Below are positions 50,758-60,243 of a DNA stretch of 64,000 nt, piece by piece. Under the pieces are notes generated by a model that saw only the letters and a list, made by a program, of their open reading frames with translations, was not told the DNA's origin and ran no database searches. Both the position numbers and the translations under genes were made by a program. Numbering within the stretch: position 1 is the first letter of the stretch; every line of letters begins with the position of its first letter. Origin of the DNA: JBFLYO01 sp040756745 (GTDB lineage: Bacteria > Bacteroidota > Ignavibacteria > UBA10030 > UBA6906); NCBI GenBank assembly GCA_040756745.1, contig JBFLYO010000019.1:1-64000 (forward strand). Direction: 5' to 3'.

Positions 50758-53178
50758 TCAGCCTCCCAGTTTCTTGTTCGAGCGCACGTACTCCTTGAGC
50801 TTCGCATCCACCCGTGCATGCACGCTCTCCGCCGGTATCCCCGTCAGGATCTCGATCCCCTCGTCGATGGTGGTGACGGGATAGATGTGGAACTTTCCCG
50901 CCTTTGCTGCAGCGACGACGTCGTGGCGAAGCATCAGATCCTTCACGTTCTGGTGCGGGATGATGACACCCTGCCGGCCGGTTAGCCCGCGCGCATTACA
51001 GACGTCGAAGAACCCCTCGATCTTCAAATTCACACCGCCGATGGGCTGAATCTCCCCGTGCTGATTGACCGATCCCGTGACTGCGATCCCCTGGTCGAGC
51101 GGAACGCCAGAAAGACTCGAGAGGATGGCATAGACCTCAGTGGAGGAAGCGCTATCGCCGTCCACGCCGGAATACGACTGCTCGAACGCGATGCTCGCGC
51201 TCAGGACGAGCGGTTTCTTCTGCGCGTACCTTCCGCGCAGGTAACCGCCGAGGATGAGCACACCCTTGTTGTGCGACGGCCCGCTCATGGAGGCCTCGCG
51301 CTCGATGTTGATGATTCCTGCCCGTCCCATGGCGGTTTTCGCTGTGATCCGCGAGGGTTTACCGAACTCATGCTCCCCGAGCTGGTAGATGGACAGCCCG
51401 TTGACCTGGCCGGCAACCTTGCCGTCGGTATCGATCATGAGCGAGCCCTCCATGATCATTTCCTGAATCTTTTCTTCGATGAGCTTCACCCGCTCGATGC
51501 GCTCATCGATGGCCTTCCGAACGTGCTCGTCCGTGACGGCGCCGGCCTTCTCCTGTGCTGCCCAGTAGTTCGCCTCGCGCAGCACGTCGGCCAGGATGCT
51601 GAAGCGTGTGGAGAGCTTGTTCTGCCGTCCCGCCAGCCGCACGCCGTACTCGGCGACCTCACAGACTGCGCTGGGGTCGAAGGTCAGGAGCTGTTCCCGG
51701 TTGCACATGGTCTTGACGAAGGCGACATAGCTGCTGATCGATTTGCCGTCGTTCGGCATTTCCGTGTCGAAGTCCGCCCGGATCTTGAAGATTTTCTTAA
51801 AGTCGTCGTCGTAGGTGAAGAGTATCTGGTACATGTAGGGATCGCCGATCATGATGACCTTCACGTTGAACGTGATCGGCTCCGGCTTGAGGGCCGAGCT
51901 TGCGCCGAGGAGGCCCGACTCGAACGGCTGGATTTCGATCTGCCGGTTGCGCAGGACGCGCTTGAGCGTCACCCAGACGCCGGGCTCCGTCAGCGCATCA
52001 AGAGCATTGAGGACGAGATACCCGCCGTCCGCCTTCACGATCGAGCCCGCCTTGATGTGCGTGAAATCGGAGCTCCAGACGCCGTTCCGGTCAACCTCCC
52101 GCTCGATGGTGCCGAAGAGGTTCTTATAGCGAGGGTTCTTCTCGATGATCACAGGGACGCCGTGGACGCCGCCGTTGTCCACGATCACGTTGACCTGGTA
52201 TTCCAGGAACGCATCTTCTTCCCGCTGGATCTGCATGCCGAGGACGTTGGCCGTCGGCTCCTCTTTCTGATGGAAGCGGGAGACACTCTCGAGGATGCTC
52301 CCCTTGACATCGGTCAGGTAGGCATCGATTCCCTTGACGTCGAACTTCGATCTGATTTCCTCGAGCAGCTCTTCGACGACCGGGACGATCACCTTGTTGG
52401 AGAGGTCGTCGAGAGATTTCTTCGCGCGGCGCTCGATGTTTCGCATCTCGCGCATTACGACGTCCATTTGCGCTTCCAGGTCCGCCTGCTCCGTAATGAG
52501 GCGGTCAAAGTCGGTTCGCGTGAGCTCGCCTGCGTCCACTTTGGCCTGGATCTGGTCGATGCTGACCGGATTACCGTCGACCACGGGGGCGATCTCGGGG
52601 CGGCTGGTTGCGCCTCCCTGCACCTGGACAACCTCGAAGCCCTTCTCCTTTACTTTCTTCTCGAAGTCTTTCAGCACCGAGCGTTGCCGGTCCTGAAAAT
52701 GCTCCAGCATGGACTTGCGCTGGGCGATGTAGCGCCGGCTTTCGAAGACTGCAGGGACTGACTTCTGCAGCTCTGCAACGAACGACGCCATCTCCCGTTT
52801 GAACGCCATGCCTTTGCCGGCAGGGAAGAGGAGCATCGTTGGCGCGTCGGGGTCGCGGAAATTGTGCACGTACACTTTGTCCGAGAGCGGGACGATGGCG
52901 CGCTCGAACTCCCTGAGCATCCGCTCGATGGTCGTCGTGCGGCCGGTGCCCGACTGGCCGGTGACAAAGATGTTGTACCCGTAGTGCTTCATCTCCAGTC
53001 CGACGTGGATCGCGCGAAGCGCCCGGTCCTGCCCGATGATCTCCCTGATGGGCGCGGCGTCGGCCATGCTCTTAATACCGAGCAGTTCCGGCGTACAGCG
53101 CCAGCGGAGGCGGTCCACCGGGACCTCCGGATGCCGGGGGCGGCGGGTTGTGCGCGCGCGTGCGGATGACTTCTTCAT
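50758..53178 (-). CDS. Lon-like ATP-dependent protease (AAA_32 / S16 family)
   Basis: An 806-residue protein of the non-canonical Lon group, without the LAN substrate-binding domain. The ATPase part starts IIGQDRALRAIHVGLEMKHY with a P-loop NIFVTGQSGTGRTTTIERML, where Arg replaces the usual Lys. A coiled-coil insert of about 200 residues follows (EKKVKEKGFEVVQV to RRAKKSLDDL), then GGYLVLNALDAL as the Walker B-like region. The C-terminal protease has Ser in GVDGDSASSTEVYA and Lys in GGVNLKIEGFF, so the dyad is intact. The ATG at 53178 lies two bases after the rodA stop. Longer starts read into rodA. Confidence 0.9.
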   Translation of the reverse strand: MKKSSARARTTRRPRHPEVPVDRLRWRCTPELLGIKSMADAAPIREIIGQDRALRAIHVGLEMKHYGYNIFVTGQSGTGRTTTIERMLREFERAIVPLSDKVYVHNFRDPDAPTMLLFPAGKGMAFKREMASFVAELQKSVPAVFESRRYIAQRKSMLEHFQDRQRSVLKDFEKKVKEKGFEVVQVQGGATSRPEIAPVVDGNPVSIDQIQAKVDAGELTRTDFDRLITEQADLEAQMDVVMREMRNIERRAKKSLDDLSNKVIVPVVEELLEEIRSKFDVKGIDAYLTDVKGSILESVSRFHQKEEPTANVLGMQIQREEDAFLEYQVNVIVDNGGVHGVPVIIEKNPRYKNLFGTIEREVDRNGVWSSDFTHIKAGSIVKADGGYLVLNALDALTEPGVWVTLKRVLRNRQIEIQPFESGLLGASSALKPEPITFNVKVIMIGDPYMYQILFTYDDDFKKIFKIRADFDTEMPNDGKSISSYVAFVKTMCNREQLLTFDPSAVCEVAEYGVRLAGRQNKLSTRFSILADVLREANYWAAQEKAGAVTDEHVRKAIDERIERVKLIEEKIQEMIMEGSLMIDTDGKVAGQVNGLSIYQLGEHEFGKPSRITAKTAMGRAGIINIEREASMSGPSHNKGVLILGGYLRGRYAQKKPLVLSASIAFEQSYSGVDGDSASSTEVYAILSSLSGVPLDQGIAVTGSVNQHGEIQPIGGVNLKIEGFFDVCNARGLTGRQGVIIPHQNVKDLMLRHDVVAAAKAGKFHIYPVTTIDEGIEILTGIPAESVHARVDAKLKEYVRSNKKLGG

Positions 53179-53180
53179 GC

Positions 53181-54401
53181 TTAATACTCTTTTCTGTTGG
53201 CGTAGAGGTTCAGGAGAAGGCCGACCATCGTCAGAGCGGCAACGAGCGACGACCCGCCGTAACTCAGGAAGGGGAGCGGCACTCCGATAACGGGGAGCAT
53301 GCCAAGCGCCATGCCGATGTTGATGAAGATATGCGTGCCCAGGACGGCCGTGATGCCGACGGCAACGAAACTCCCGTAGCGGTTCTTCACGGTCGCGCCG
53401 AGCGCGACCCCGCGCCAGAGCAGGACCGCGAACAGTGCCAGCACCGTCGCCGCCCCAAGGAATCCAAACTCCTCGCTGGGGACGCAGAAGATGAAGTCGG
53501 TCCACTGCTCCGGAATGAAGTTCAGCTGGGTCTGGGTGCCCTGCAAATACCCCTTGCCGAAGACCCCGCCGGAGCCGATGGCCACTTTGGATTGGAGGAT
53601 GTTATACCCGGCCCCGAGCGGATCGGCGTTCGGGTCGAGGAACGTCGCAATGCGCTTTTGTTGATAATGCTTGAGGCCGTCGTACATGAATTGCACAGAG
53701 ATGCCGATGAGCACGGTGAGCGAAAAGACCAGGACGGCCACGATGCGGTGTTCCTTGGTCAGATACAGGAGGGCTCCCGTGGCCAGCACCGCGATCAGGA
53801 ACGGCGTAGTCCCGAGGAGGGCTGCGACCGCGACAACGACCGGTGCGATGATCGACACAAGAGTGAACGAGGAGGCACCGCCCCAGTAGAGCACCGGGAT
53901 GAACATCCCCAGGTAGATGATTGCCGTCCCGGTATCGGGCTGCATCATGATGAGTGCCACCGGGAGAACGACGATCCCCGAGGCGATCATCAGGTGGCGG
54001 ACGTTGCGGAGCGATACATCGCTCCGTGAGAGATAGGCGGCAAGGGCCAGGACAGTGGTGATCTTCGTGAACTCGGACGGTTGGAGCCGGAGTGCCCCGA
54101 GCGTGAACCAGCTGGTGGACCCCGAAACGGTTTTTCCCAACAGGAGGACACTCACCAGCATGAGGATCGACAGGGCGTATGCAGGCAGCGACACCAGCTG
54201 AAGGATCCGGAAGGGGATGAAGATGACGGCTGCCATAACGACGGTGCCGATGATCGCGAACATCACCTGCTTGTGGAAGGTATCCGACGCCCGTGCGTCG
54301 AACGTGGCGCTGTAGACGGCAAAGATGCCGATGACGACGAGAGCAATCGTGATCAGGGTCGTCCAGGCGTCAAAGCGTTCTCTGATGGTCCGGATGATCA
54401 T
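53181..54401 (-). CDS. rodA: Rod-shape peptidoglycan glycosyltransferase RodA
   Basis: A 406-residue SEDS-family polymerase with about ten helices that makes glycan strands of the lateral wall together with PBP2. Conserved features include LQPSEFTKI near the middle, MQPDTGTAIIYLGMF, and GSGGVFGKGYLQGTQTQ plus FIPEQWTDFIFCVPSEEFGF. GVPLPFLSYGGSSL lies near the end. The start at 54401 overlaps mrdA by four bases. Confidence 0.96.
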   Translation of the reverse strand: MIIRTIRERFDAWTTLITIALVVIGIFAVYSATFDARASDTFHKQVMFAIIGTVVMAAVIFIPFRILQLVSLPAYALSILMLVSVLLLGKTVSGSTSWFTLGALRLQPSEFTKITTVLALAAYLSRSDVSLRNVRHLMIASGIVVLPVALIMMQPDTGTAIIYLGMFIPVLYWGGASSFTLVSIIAPVVVAVAALLGTTPFLIAVLATGALLYLTKEHRIVAVLVFSLTVLIGISVQFMYDGLKHYQQKRIATFLDPNADPLGAGYNILQSKVAIGSGGVFGKGYLQGTQTQLNFIPEQWTDFIFCVPSEEFGFLGAATVLALFAVLLWRGVALGATVKNRYGSFVAVGITAVLGTHIFINIGMALGMLPVIGVPLPFLSYGGSSLVAALTMVGLLLNLYANRKEY

Positions 54402-56236
54402 CGCGGCTCCTCCGTTTCGCGTTCGTGAAGAGCTGCATGCAGCGGCTTCAGCGGGGTGGGGAATTCCTGCCGGATCAGTCTGCCGTAGAGATAGCGCTCG
54501 ACGCACATCCCAGCAATTGGCGCCGCGGCCGTTCCGCCGAAGCCGGCGTTTTCGACCAGCACGGCAATGGCAATCCGCGGGTGGTCAAACGGGGCAAAGC
54601 CGACATACCATGAGTGGTCCGGGCCGTGCGGATTCTGCGCGGTGCCTGTTTTGCCCGCGCTCTCGAAACCGCTTACGCGGGCCATGCTCCCCGTCCCTCC
54701 CGGTTCTTCCACCACACGCCGCATTCCTTCGCGGATAACCGCCCACGTTGCGGGAGCAATCCCGAGCGGCCGCGATTGGAACGACAGCGTATCGATGGTG
54801 CGGGGCGACTTGGTGATGATCGCATGAACGATGTGAGGCTGATGATACTCTCCCCCGTTTGCCAGGAGGGCGGCATAGACCGTCATCTGCAGGGGTGTGA
54901 CGCCGATCTCTCCCTGACCGATGCCGAGGTTCGGGAGGAAACCTCGCGTCCATCCCCCTCTGCCGTAGCGCCTGTCCAGATACGCGGCCGTGGGAAGAAG
55001 TCCGGGGTTCTCCTCATAGATGTCGATGCCGGTCAGCCGACCGAAGCCGAGCTCATCGCCGTACTTCGACCAGGTGTCCAGCCCCACCTTCAGCATGAGC
55101 TGGTAAAAATAGACGTTGCACGATTTCTGGAGTGCGGTGACGAGATCGACCGATCCGTGGACGTGAAGGTCCTTGAACACCCTGTTGCCCACGCGGAGTG
55201 CGCCGCCGCAATTGACACGCCAGCCCGGCGTGATCGTTCCGCTTTCGACGGCGGCGATGGCCAGCATCATCTTGAATGTGGAGCCGGGGGGATAGCGTGT
55301 CAGTGTGGCGCGGTTGAACAACGGCGCAGCTTCGTCGCGGTTCAGCGCGCGCCAGAGCTCGGGGGGTGTGACGCCGCTGAAGAGCGACAGGTCGTAATCC
55401 GGCTTGCTCACCATGGCCAGGATGCCGCCGTCGCGGGGATCGATCGCCACGATAGCCCCGCGGCGGTCAGTCAGCAGTGATTCGGCGAACGCCTGAAGGC
55501 CGAAGTCCATGGTGAGGACCAAATTGTTCCCTTCCACGGCGGGGATGTCGTTCCTGCCGTTCTCGACCCGCCCGATCACCTGGCCGCGCACGTTCACCAT
55601 ACTGAACTCCGCCCCCTTCTGGCCGCGGAGCGTCGATTCGTACTGCGCCTCAAGGCCGCTCGCGCCGACGACGTCACCCGGGGCGTACTCATCCCCGAGG
55701 GATTTTATCTGCGCTTCGGAGACCTCCTTGGTATAGCCGAGGATGTGCGCGGCGTAGGCATGCGTCGTGTAGAACCTCTTCGATTCCACCTGGTAATCTA
55801 CTCCCGGGAGACGGTCCCGGTTTTCCTCGAGCGCCGAGAGCATCTTGAAATCGATGTCGCGCTTGATCTTAATGGGCGCAAAGCGCGAGTAGGCCTCTCC
55901 TTTGTGAAGCCGCTCACGGATGAACTCGGGATCAAGCTGGAGAAGGCCGGAGAGATACGGCACCGTGTTCTTGTCGAATTCGAACGGCGTGACCGTGACC
56001 GTGAAGGCGGGACGGTTGTCCACGACGAGCATGCCGGACCGGTCGTAAATCGTCCCGCGGACCGGCTCCTTCGTGATCGTCCGGATGCTATTCTCTTCCG
56101 ACTTGCGACCGTACTCGTCGCTGTAGATGAGCTGCAGCTGATAGAGGCGGCCGGTGTAGAGAAGCGTCAGGAATGCGATGACGGTGTACAGCACGCGCCG
56201 CTTTCCGTAGAGCTCTATGTCGAATTGCTGCGTCAT
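54398..56236 (-). CDS. mrdA: Penicillin-binding protein 2 (transpeptidase)
   Basis: A 612-residue class B PBP. An N-terminal membrane anchor (VLYTVIAFLTLLYTGRLYQ) is followed by a dimerisation domain with RGTIYDRSGMLVVDNRPAF. The transpeptidase domain has active Ser/Lys in YPPGSTFKMM, SxN in KSCNVYFYQ and KTG in ESAGKTGTAQNPHG. It cross-links the peptidoglycan that RodA polymerises. The start is ATG 56236. All catalytic motifs are intact. Confidence 0.96.
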   Translation of the reverse strand: MTQQFDIELYGKRRVLYTVIAFLTLLYTGRLYQLQLIYSDEYGRKSEENSIRTITKEPVRGTIYDRSGMLVVDNRPAFTVTVTPFEFDKNTVPYLSGLLQLDPEFIRERLHKGEAYSRFAPIKIKRDIDFKMLSALEENRDRLPGVDYQVESKRFYTTHAYAAHILGYTKEVSEAQIKSLGDEYAPGDVVGASGLEAQYESTLRGQKGAEFSMVNVRGQVIGRVENGRNDIPAVEGNNLVLTMDFGLQAFAESLLTDRRGAIVAIDPRDGGILAMVSKPDYDLSLFSGVTPPELWRALNRDEAAPLFNRATLTRYPPGSTFKMMLAIAAVESGTITPGWRVNCGGALRVGNRVFKDLHVHGSVDLVTALQKSCNVYFYQLMLKVGLDTWSKYGDELGFGRLTGIDIYEENPGLLPTAAYLDRRYGRGGWTRGFLPNLGIGQGEIGVTPLQMTVYAALLANGGEYHQPHIVHAIITKSPRTIDTLSFQSRPLGIAPATWAVIREGMRRVVEEPGGTGSMARVSGFESAGKTGTAQNPHGPDHSWYVGFAPFDHPRIAIAVLVENAGFGGTAAAPIAGMCVERYLYGRLIRQEFPTPLKPLHAALHERETEEPR

Positions 56237-56276
56237 GTCGGTGAGGTACCGGTGACCGGTGGGTGCCAGGAGAAAT

Positions 56277-56768
56277 CTAGGAGAGGAAGCGGCGAGCAAA
56301 CACGAACATCGGCAGAAGTCCCATCGCAGCCGTGTATGCGGCCGAGGGGACGCCGTAGAACGCCGCCGCACCCCACCAGCTGATCTCGCTTCCCTGCAGG
56401 AAGATAGTAAAATACAGGAGATTATGCACGATCGCGACAAATGCGAGGATCAGGAGGAACCGGTAGGTGCTCAACGTCTGGAGCGTCTTGTTCTCGTTGT
56501 AGAAGTACCCCGCGAGAAAACCTGCCGCTGTTTTGCATAACGCGGCCAGGCCGAGCATGCCGTCATGTCCGCTCATGAGATCGAGAACAAGGCCTGACGC
56601 AAAACCGGCTAGCGTGGCAGCGATCTGCCCTCTGCGGACCGCGAGATAGACAATCCAGATCAGCGTCAGGTCGGGAGGAAGCCCGCCGACCGCCAGATAG
56701 CGGGCCAGCGTGGTCTGCAGGAGGAGGAACAGCAGGGTGAGAGACGCATCGATGGCGTTCTGCCGCAT
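56277..56768 (-). CDS. mreD: Rod-shape-determining protein MreD
   Basis: A 163-residue integral membrane protein with five to six helices (LLFLLLQTTLARYLAVGGL, ALCKTAAGFLAGYFYNE, FLLILAFVAIVHNLLYF). Composition and position between mreC and mrdA identify it; sequence conservation in MreD is low. The start at 56768 is the ATG nearest mreC (eight bases away). Confidence 0.9.
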   Translation of the reverse strand: MRQNAIDASLTLLFLLLQTTLARYLAVGGLPPDLTLIWIVYLAVRRGQIAATLAGFASGLVLDLMSGHDGMLGLAALCKTAAGFLAGYFYNENKTLQTLSTYRFLLILAFVAIVHNLLYFTIFLQGSEISWWGAAAFYGVPSAAYTAAMGLLPMFVFARRFLS

Positions 56769-56776
56769 GCGGTCGC

Positions 56777-57607
56777 TCAGTCGTGGAAGCGACGCTCGAG
56801 CGCGATCCGCGCGCTGTCGGGAACCGTCCGGAGCACAAACGCCTCTTCCAGGCGAGAGAAGTCCACCGCCGGCGCAACCTCCACGGCCTGAAACAGCGAT
56901 CCCTCCATCGGCCGGGCCGCGGTCACGACGCCGATGCGGATCCCCGCCGGGAACATGCTGCTGTATTCCGACGTGATCACGACGTCGCCTGTCTGCACGT
57001 CGAGGGTCTTCGCCACGTTCGTCAGCGTCAACACGCTTCCCCCTTCCCACCGGATGATCCCGTCGACACGGCTGCGCTGGATCTTCGCGCTGACGCGGAG
57101 GTCCTTGTTGAGAAGGATCTGTGCAACGGCGTAGCGGCTTGCGGTCGCGACAACCTTTCCCACCAGGCCGTTGTCGCTCACCACCGGCATGTTGACGTGC
57201 ACGCCGTCGGCCTCCCCCACATCCAGCGTGATGGTGTTCCGGAGGAGCTGAAGGTTCTTGCCAATGACATTGGCTGCGACGGAGGAAACCTGAGGTCGCT
57301 CCTTCAACCCCAGCATCTGCCGGAGGCGCAGGTTCTCCAGCCGCGCCTCGCGCAGTCGGTTGACTTCGTCTGCCAGCGTCAGGTTCAGTTCCCGCAACAC
57401 CTGGTTTTCGTGCCGCAGGTCGAAGTAGTTGGGGATTGCGCCGAAGATCTCCTGCAGGAATCCCAGGGAGACAACCGTGAACGAGCGAATGGTGCGGATC
57501 TGGGGGGTATCGTTCGAGGCCATGAGGGCGATGGACGTGCCCAGCAGGAGGGCAACGACGAGGTATTCCTTGAAGAGGACTGCAAAATCGTACAATCGTC
57601 GCAGCAT
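56777..57607 (-). CDS. mreC: Rod-shape-determining protein MreC
   Basis: A 276-residue bitopic periplasmic protein. One membrane helix (YLVVALLLGTSIALMAS) is followed by a coiled coil (HENQVLRELNLTLADEVNRLREARLENLRLRQML). Two beta domains come next, with GLVGKVVATASRYAVAQILLNKD and DVQTGDVVITSEYSSMFPAGIRIGVV. It links MreB to the PBP2-RodA machine. It begins ten bases after mreB. Confidence 0.95.
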   Translation of the reverse strand: MLRRLYDFAVLFKEYLVVALLLGTSIALMASNDTPQIRTIRSFTVVSLGFLQEIFGAIPNYFDLRHENQVLRELNLTLADEVNRLREARLENLRLRQMLGLKERPQVSSVAANVIGKNLQLLRNTITLDVGEADGVHVNMPVVSDNGLVGKVVATASRYAVAQILLNKDLRVSAKIQRSRVDGIIRWEGGSVLTLTNVAKTLDVQTGDVVITSEYSSMFPAGIRIGVVTAARPMEGSLFQAVEVAPAVDFSRLEEAFVLRTVPDSARIALERRFHD

Positions 57608-57617
57608 GGGGCCCCGC

Positions 57618-58643
57618 TCAGTACCGTCGGCTCTTGAGGAGCACCTTCGAATACTTTCCCAGGTTTTCGAGGACCTTTCCCGTGCCGCGGACGACGGCGG
57701 TCAGAGGGTCTTCGGCAACGTGCACGGGAAGGCTGGTCTCCAGACGGAGCCGTTCATCGAGACCCTTCAGCAGCGCCCCGCCGCCGCTCAGCATGACGCC
57801 ACGGTCGAGGATGTCGGCCGAGAGCTCGGGAGGCGTGCGTTCGAGCGTCAGTTTGACCGTCTGGACAATCTGGATGACCGGCTCGCCGAGCGCCTCACGG
57901 ATCTCCACCGAGCTGACTTCCGTGGTTTTCGGAATACCATTTACGAGATCGCGCCCCTTGACCTGGATTGTTACCTCTTCCTTTAGCGGCATGGCGGAGC
58001 CGACCTCGCACTTGATTGCCTCCGCGGTCCTCTCGCCGATCAGAATGTTGTGGTTCTTCTTGAAGAACTGAATGATCGCATTGTTCATCTCATCCCCGGC
58101 GATCCGGACGGACTCCTCGTTCACAATGCCGGAGAGGGCGATCACGGCGATCTCGGTCGTGCCGCCGCCGATGTCCACGATCATGTTGCCGACGGGGGCC
58201 TCGACGTCAAGACCCACGCCGATGGCCGCAGCCATTGGTTCCGCGATCAGGTGGACTTCCTTTGCGCCGGCGTGCTCTGCGGAGTCGCGCACCGCGCGCT
58301 TTTCGACTTCCGTCACACCGCTCGGCACGCAGACCACGATGCGCCGGCTCGGCATCCAGTTGGCATGGATCTTCTTGATGAACTCGCGCAGCATCCCCTC
58401 GGCGATCTCAAAATCGGCGATGACGCCATCCTTCATCGGGCGGATGGTGCGGATGTCGCGGTGGGTCCGCCCGAGCATCTCCTGCGCGTCCTTGCCGATC
58501 GCGACGATCCGTTTCGTGTTGCGGTCGAACGCCACGATGGAAGGTTCGTTCAGCACGATCCCCTTTCCTTTCATGAAGATCAGCGTGTTGGCCGTGCCGA
58601 GGTCGATCGCGAGGTCTGCGGAGAAGAGGGAGAAGAGGCCCAT
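57618..58643 (-). CDS. mreB: Rod-shape-determining protein MreB
   Basis: A 341-residue actin-like cytoskeletal ATPase that guides lateral wall synthesis. Phosphate-1 motif DLGTANTLIFMKGKGIV, phosphate-2 VDIGGGTTEIAVIALSGIV and adenosine motif GVMLSGGGALLKGLDE are intact. The order mreB-mreC-mreD-mrdA-rodA is the classical cell-shape operon, so the organism is probably rod-shaped or curved. It starts 21 bases after purH. Confidence 0.97.
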   Translation of the reverse strand: MGLFSLFSADLAIDLGTANTLIFMKGKGIVLNEPSIVAFDRNTKRIVAIGKDAQEMLGRTHRDIRTIRPMKDGVIADFEIAEGMLREFIKKIHANWMPSRRIVVCVPSGVTEVEKRAVRDSAEHAGAKEVHLIAEPMAAAIGVGLDVEAPVGNMIVDIGGGTTEIAVIALSGIVNEESVRIAGDEMNNAIIQFFKKNHNILIGERTAEAIKCEVGSAMPLKEEVTIQVKGRDLVNGIPKTTEVSSVEIREALGEPVIQIVQTVKLTLERTPPELSADILDRGVMLSGGGALLKGLDERLRLETSLPVHVAEDPLTAVVRGTGKVLENLGKYSKVLLKSRRY

Positions 58644-58664
58644 GGGTTGAAGGCGTGGCTGAGG

Positions 58665-60206
58665 TTAATGACGGAAATGTCTGGTGCCGGTAAAGACCAT
58701 CGCGATGTTGTGTTCGTCGGCGGCGGCGATCACTTCGGCATCGCGCACCGATCCCCCGGGCTGGATGACCGTGCTGGCGCCCGCCTTCACGGCTTCCAGC
58801 AATCCGTCGGCGAAGGGGAAGAATGCGTCGGAGGCCACCGCCGCACCCTGCAGGTCGAGTCCTGCAGCGCGCGCCTTCTCGGCGGCGATGCGGGACGAGT
58901 CCACGCGGGACATCTGTCCTGCACCCACCCCCAGCGTCCGGTCTTCACGCGCATAGACGATGGCGTTCGACTTGACGTGCTTTGCCACGCGCCAGGCGAA
59001 ACGGAGGGCACGCTCCTCCATCGCCGAGGGGGAACGACGCGTTACCACCCTGAAGGATTCCTTGGCCGAATCTATGCCGTCCCGGTCCTGCACCAGGAAC
59101 CCGCCGGGGACGCTCCTGATATCAGGGTCGCGCAGCGTCCGGAGGTCGGCGGCAAGCTCGATGATCCGCCGGTCCTTCTTCTTCCGGAAAAACTCCAGCA
59201 CGGGGGCAGGTATGGCTGGCGCAATAACTACTTCCGTGAAAAGAGCGTCAATCCTTGCCGCGACTTCCATATCGAGCGGCCTGTTGCACGCGACGATGCC
59301 GCCGAATGCGGAACTGCGGTCGGTCATGAGCGCCAGGTCATACGCTTCCGACAGCGAGTTCGCCGTAGCCGCGCCGCACGGATTGGTGTGCTTGATGATC
59401 GCGACTGCAGGTTCGTCGAACTCCGCGATCAGCAGCGCAGCGGCCGCCATATCCACAATATTATTGTACGACAGCTCCTTGCCGTGGAGCTTTCGGAAGA
59501 GTCCAGTCACGTCCCCATAGAGCGCAGCGCGCTGGTGGGGATTTTCACCGTACCGTAGTTCCTGCTCCTTCCGGGCCCGTATCGACAGCTCCGGCGGAAA
59601 CTCACCTGAAGGAGTTGCGGATTTTTCCAGATAGGCCGCGATTGCGGCGTCGTATACCGATGTTTGCCGGAATGCTTCCCGCGCGAGAGCGGCACAGGTC
59701 TGTTCGGAAATCGTCCCGTTGCCCGACGTCATCTCCTCGATCACCATGCCGTACCGGTCGGGTGAGGTGACGACTGCCTTGTGACGGAAATTCTTTGCCG
59801 CTGACCGGATCATCGACGGGCCGCCGATGTCGATCTGTTCGACCGCCTCGTCCATCGATACGCCATCTCGCGCCACCGTCTGTTCGAACGGGTAGAGATT
59901 GACCACAACCATGTCGATGGGCTCTATTCCCTGTTCACGGATCTGCCGGTCGTGCCCCGGGTTGCCGGGGATGGCCAGCAGCCCGCCGTGGATCATCGGG
60001 TGGAGCGTCTTCACGCGGCCTTCCAGGATCTCAGGGAAACCAGTCACGTCGGCAACGGACGTTACGTCGATCCCCGCCGATCGCAGCGCAGCAGCCGTAC
60101 CGCCTGTCGAGATGATCTGCACATGGAGTGTGCGGAGGGCACGGGCGAATTCGACAAGACCGCGCTTATCGGAAACGCTGATCAGCGCGCGACGGATAAG
60201 AGGCAA
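58665..60206 (-). CDS. purH: Bifunctional AICAR formyltransferase/IMP cyclohydrolase
   Basis: A 513-residue enzyme doing the last two steps of IMP synthesis. The cyclohydrolase N-domain starts IRRALISVSDKRGLVEFAR, with TGFPEILEGRVKTLHPMIHGGLL and VNLYPFEQTV. The formyltransferase domain has ELRYGENPHQRAALYG, IKHTNPCGAA and RTLGVGAGQMSRVDSSRIA. No ATG precedes the conserved start. TTG 60206 gives the expected N-terminus, and TTG 60275 would overlap purN. It is co-transcribed with purN. Confidence 0.94.
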   Translation of the reverse strand: MPLIRRALISVSDKRGLVEFARALRTLHVQIISTGGTAAALRSAGIDVTSVADVTGFPEILEGRVKTLHPMIHGGLLAIPGNPGHDRQIREQGIEPIDMVVVNLYPFEQTVARDGVSMDEAVEQIDIGGPSMIRSAAKNFRHKAVVTSPDRYGMVIEEMTSGNGTISEQTCAALAREAFRQTSVYDAAIAAYLEKSATPSGEFPPELSIRARKEQELRYGENPHQRAALYGDVTGLFRKLHGKELSYNNIVDMAAAALLIAEFDEPAVAIIKHTNPCGAATANSLSEAYDLALMTDRSSAFGGIVACNRPLDMEVAARIDALFTEVVIAPAIPAPVLEFFRKKKDRRIIELAADLRTLRDPDIRSVPGGFLVQDRDGIDSAKESFRVVTRRSPSAMEERALRFAWRVAKHVKSNAIVYAREDRTLGVGAGQMSRVDSSRIAAEKARAAGLDLQGAAVASDAFFPFADGLLEAVKAGASTVIQPGGSVRDAEVIAAADEHNIAMVFTGTRHFRH

Positions 60207-60243
60207 ACGGCTTCCCTTCGTGACATGGGGAATTCGACAGGGG

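Noticed and set aside
51058..52761. Long plus-strand open frame of 567 codons opposite the Lon-like gene
   Set aside because: Antisense to an intact conserved protease; no recognisable domain and biased composition.
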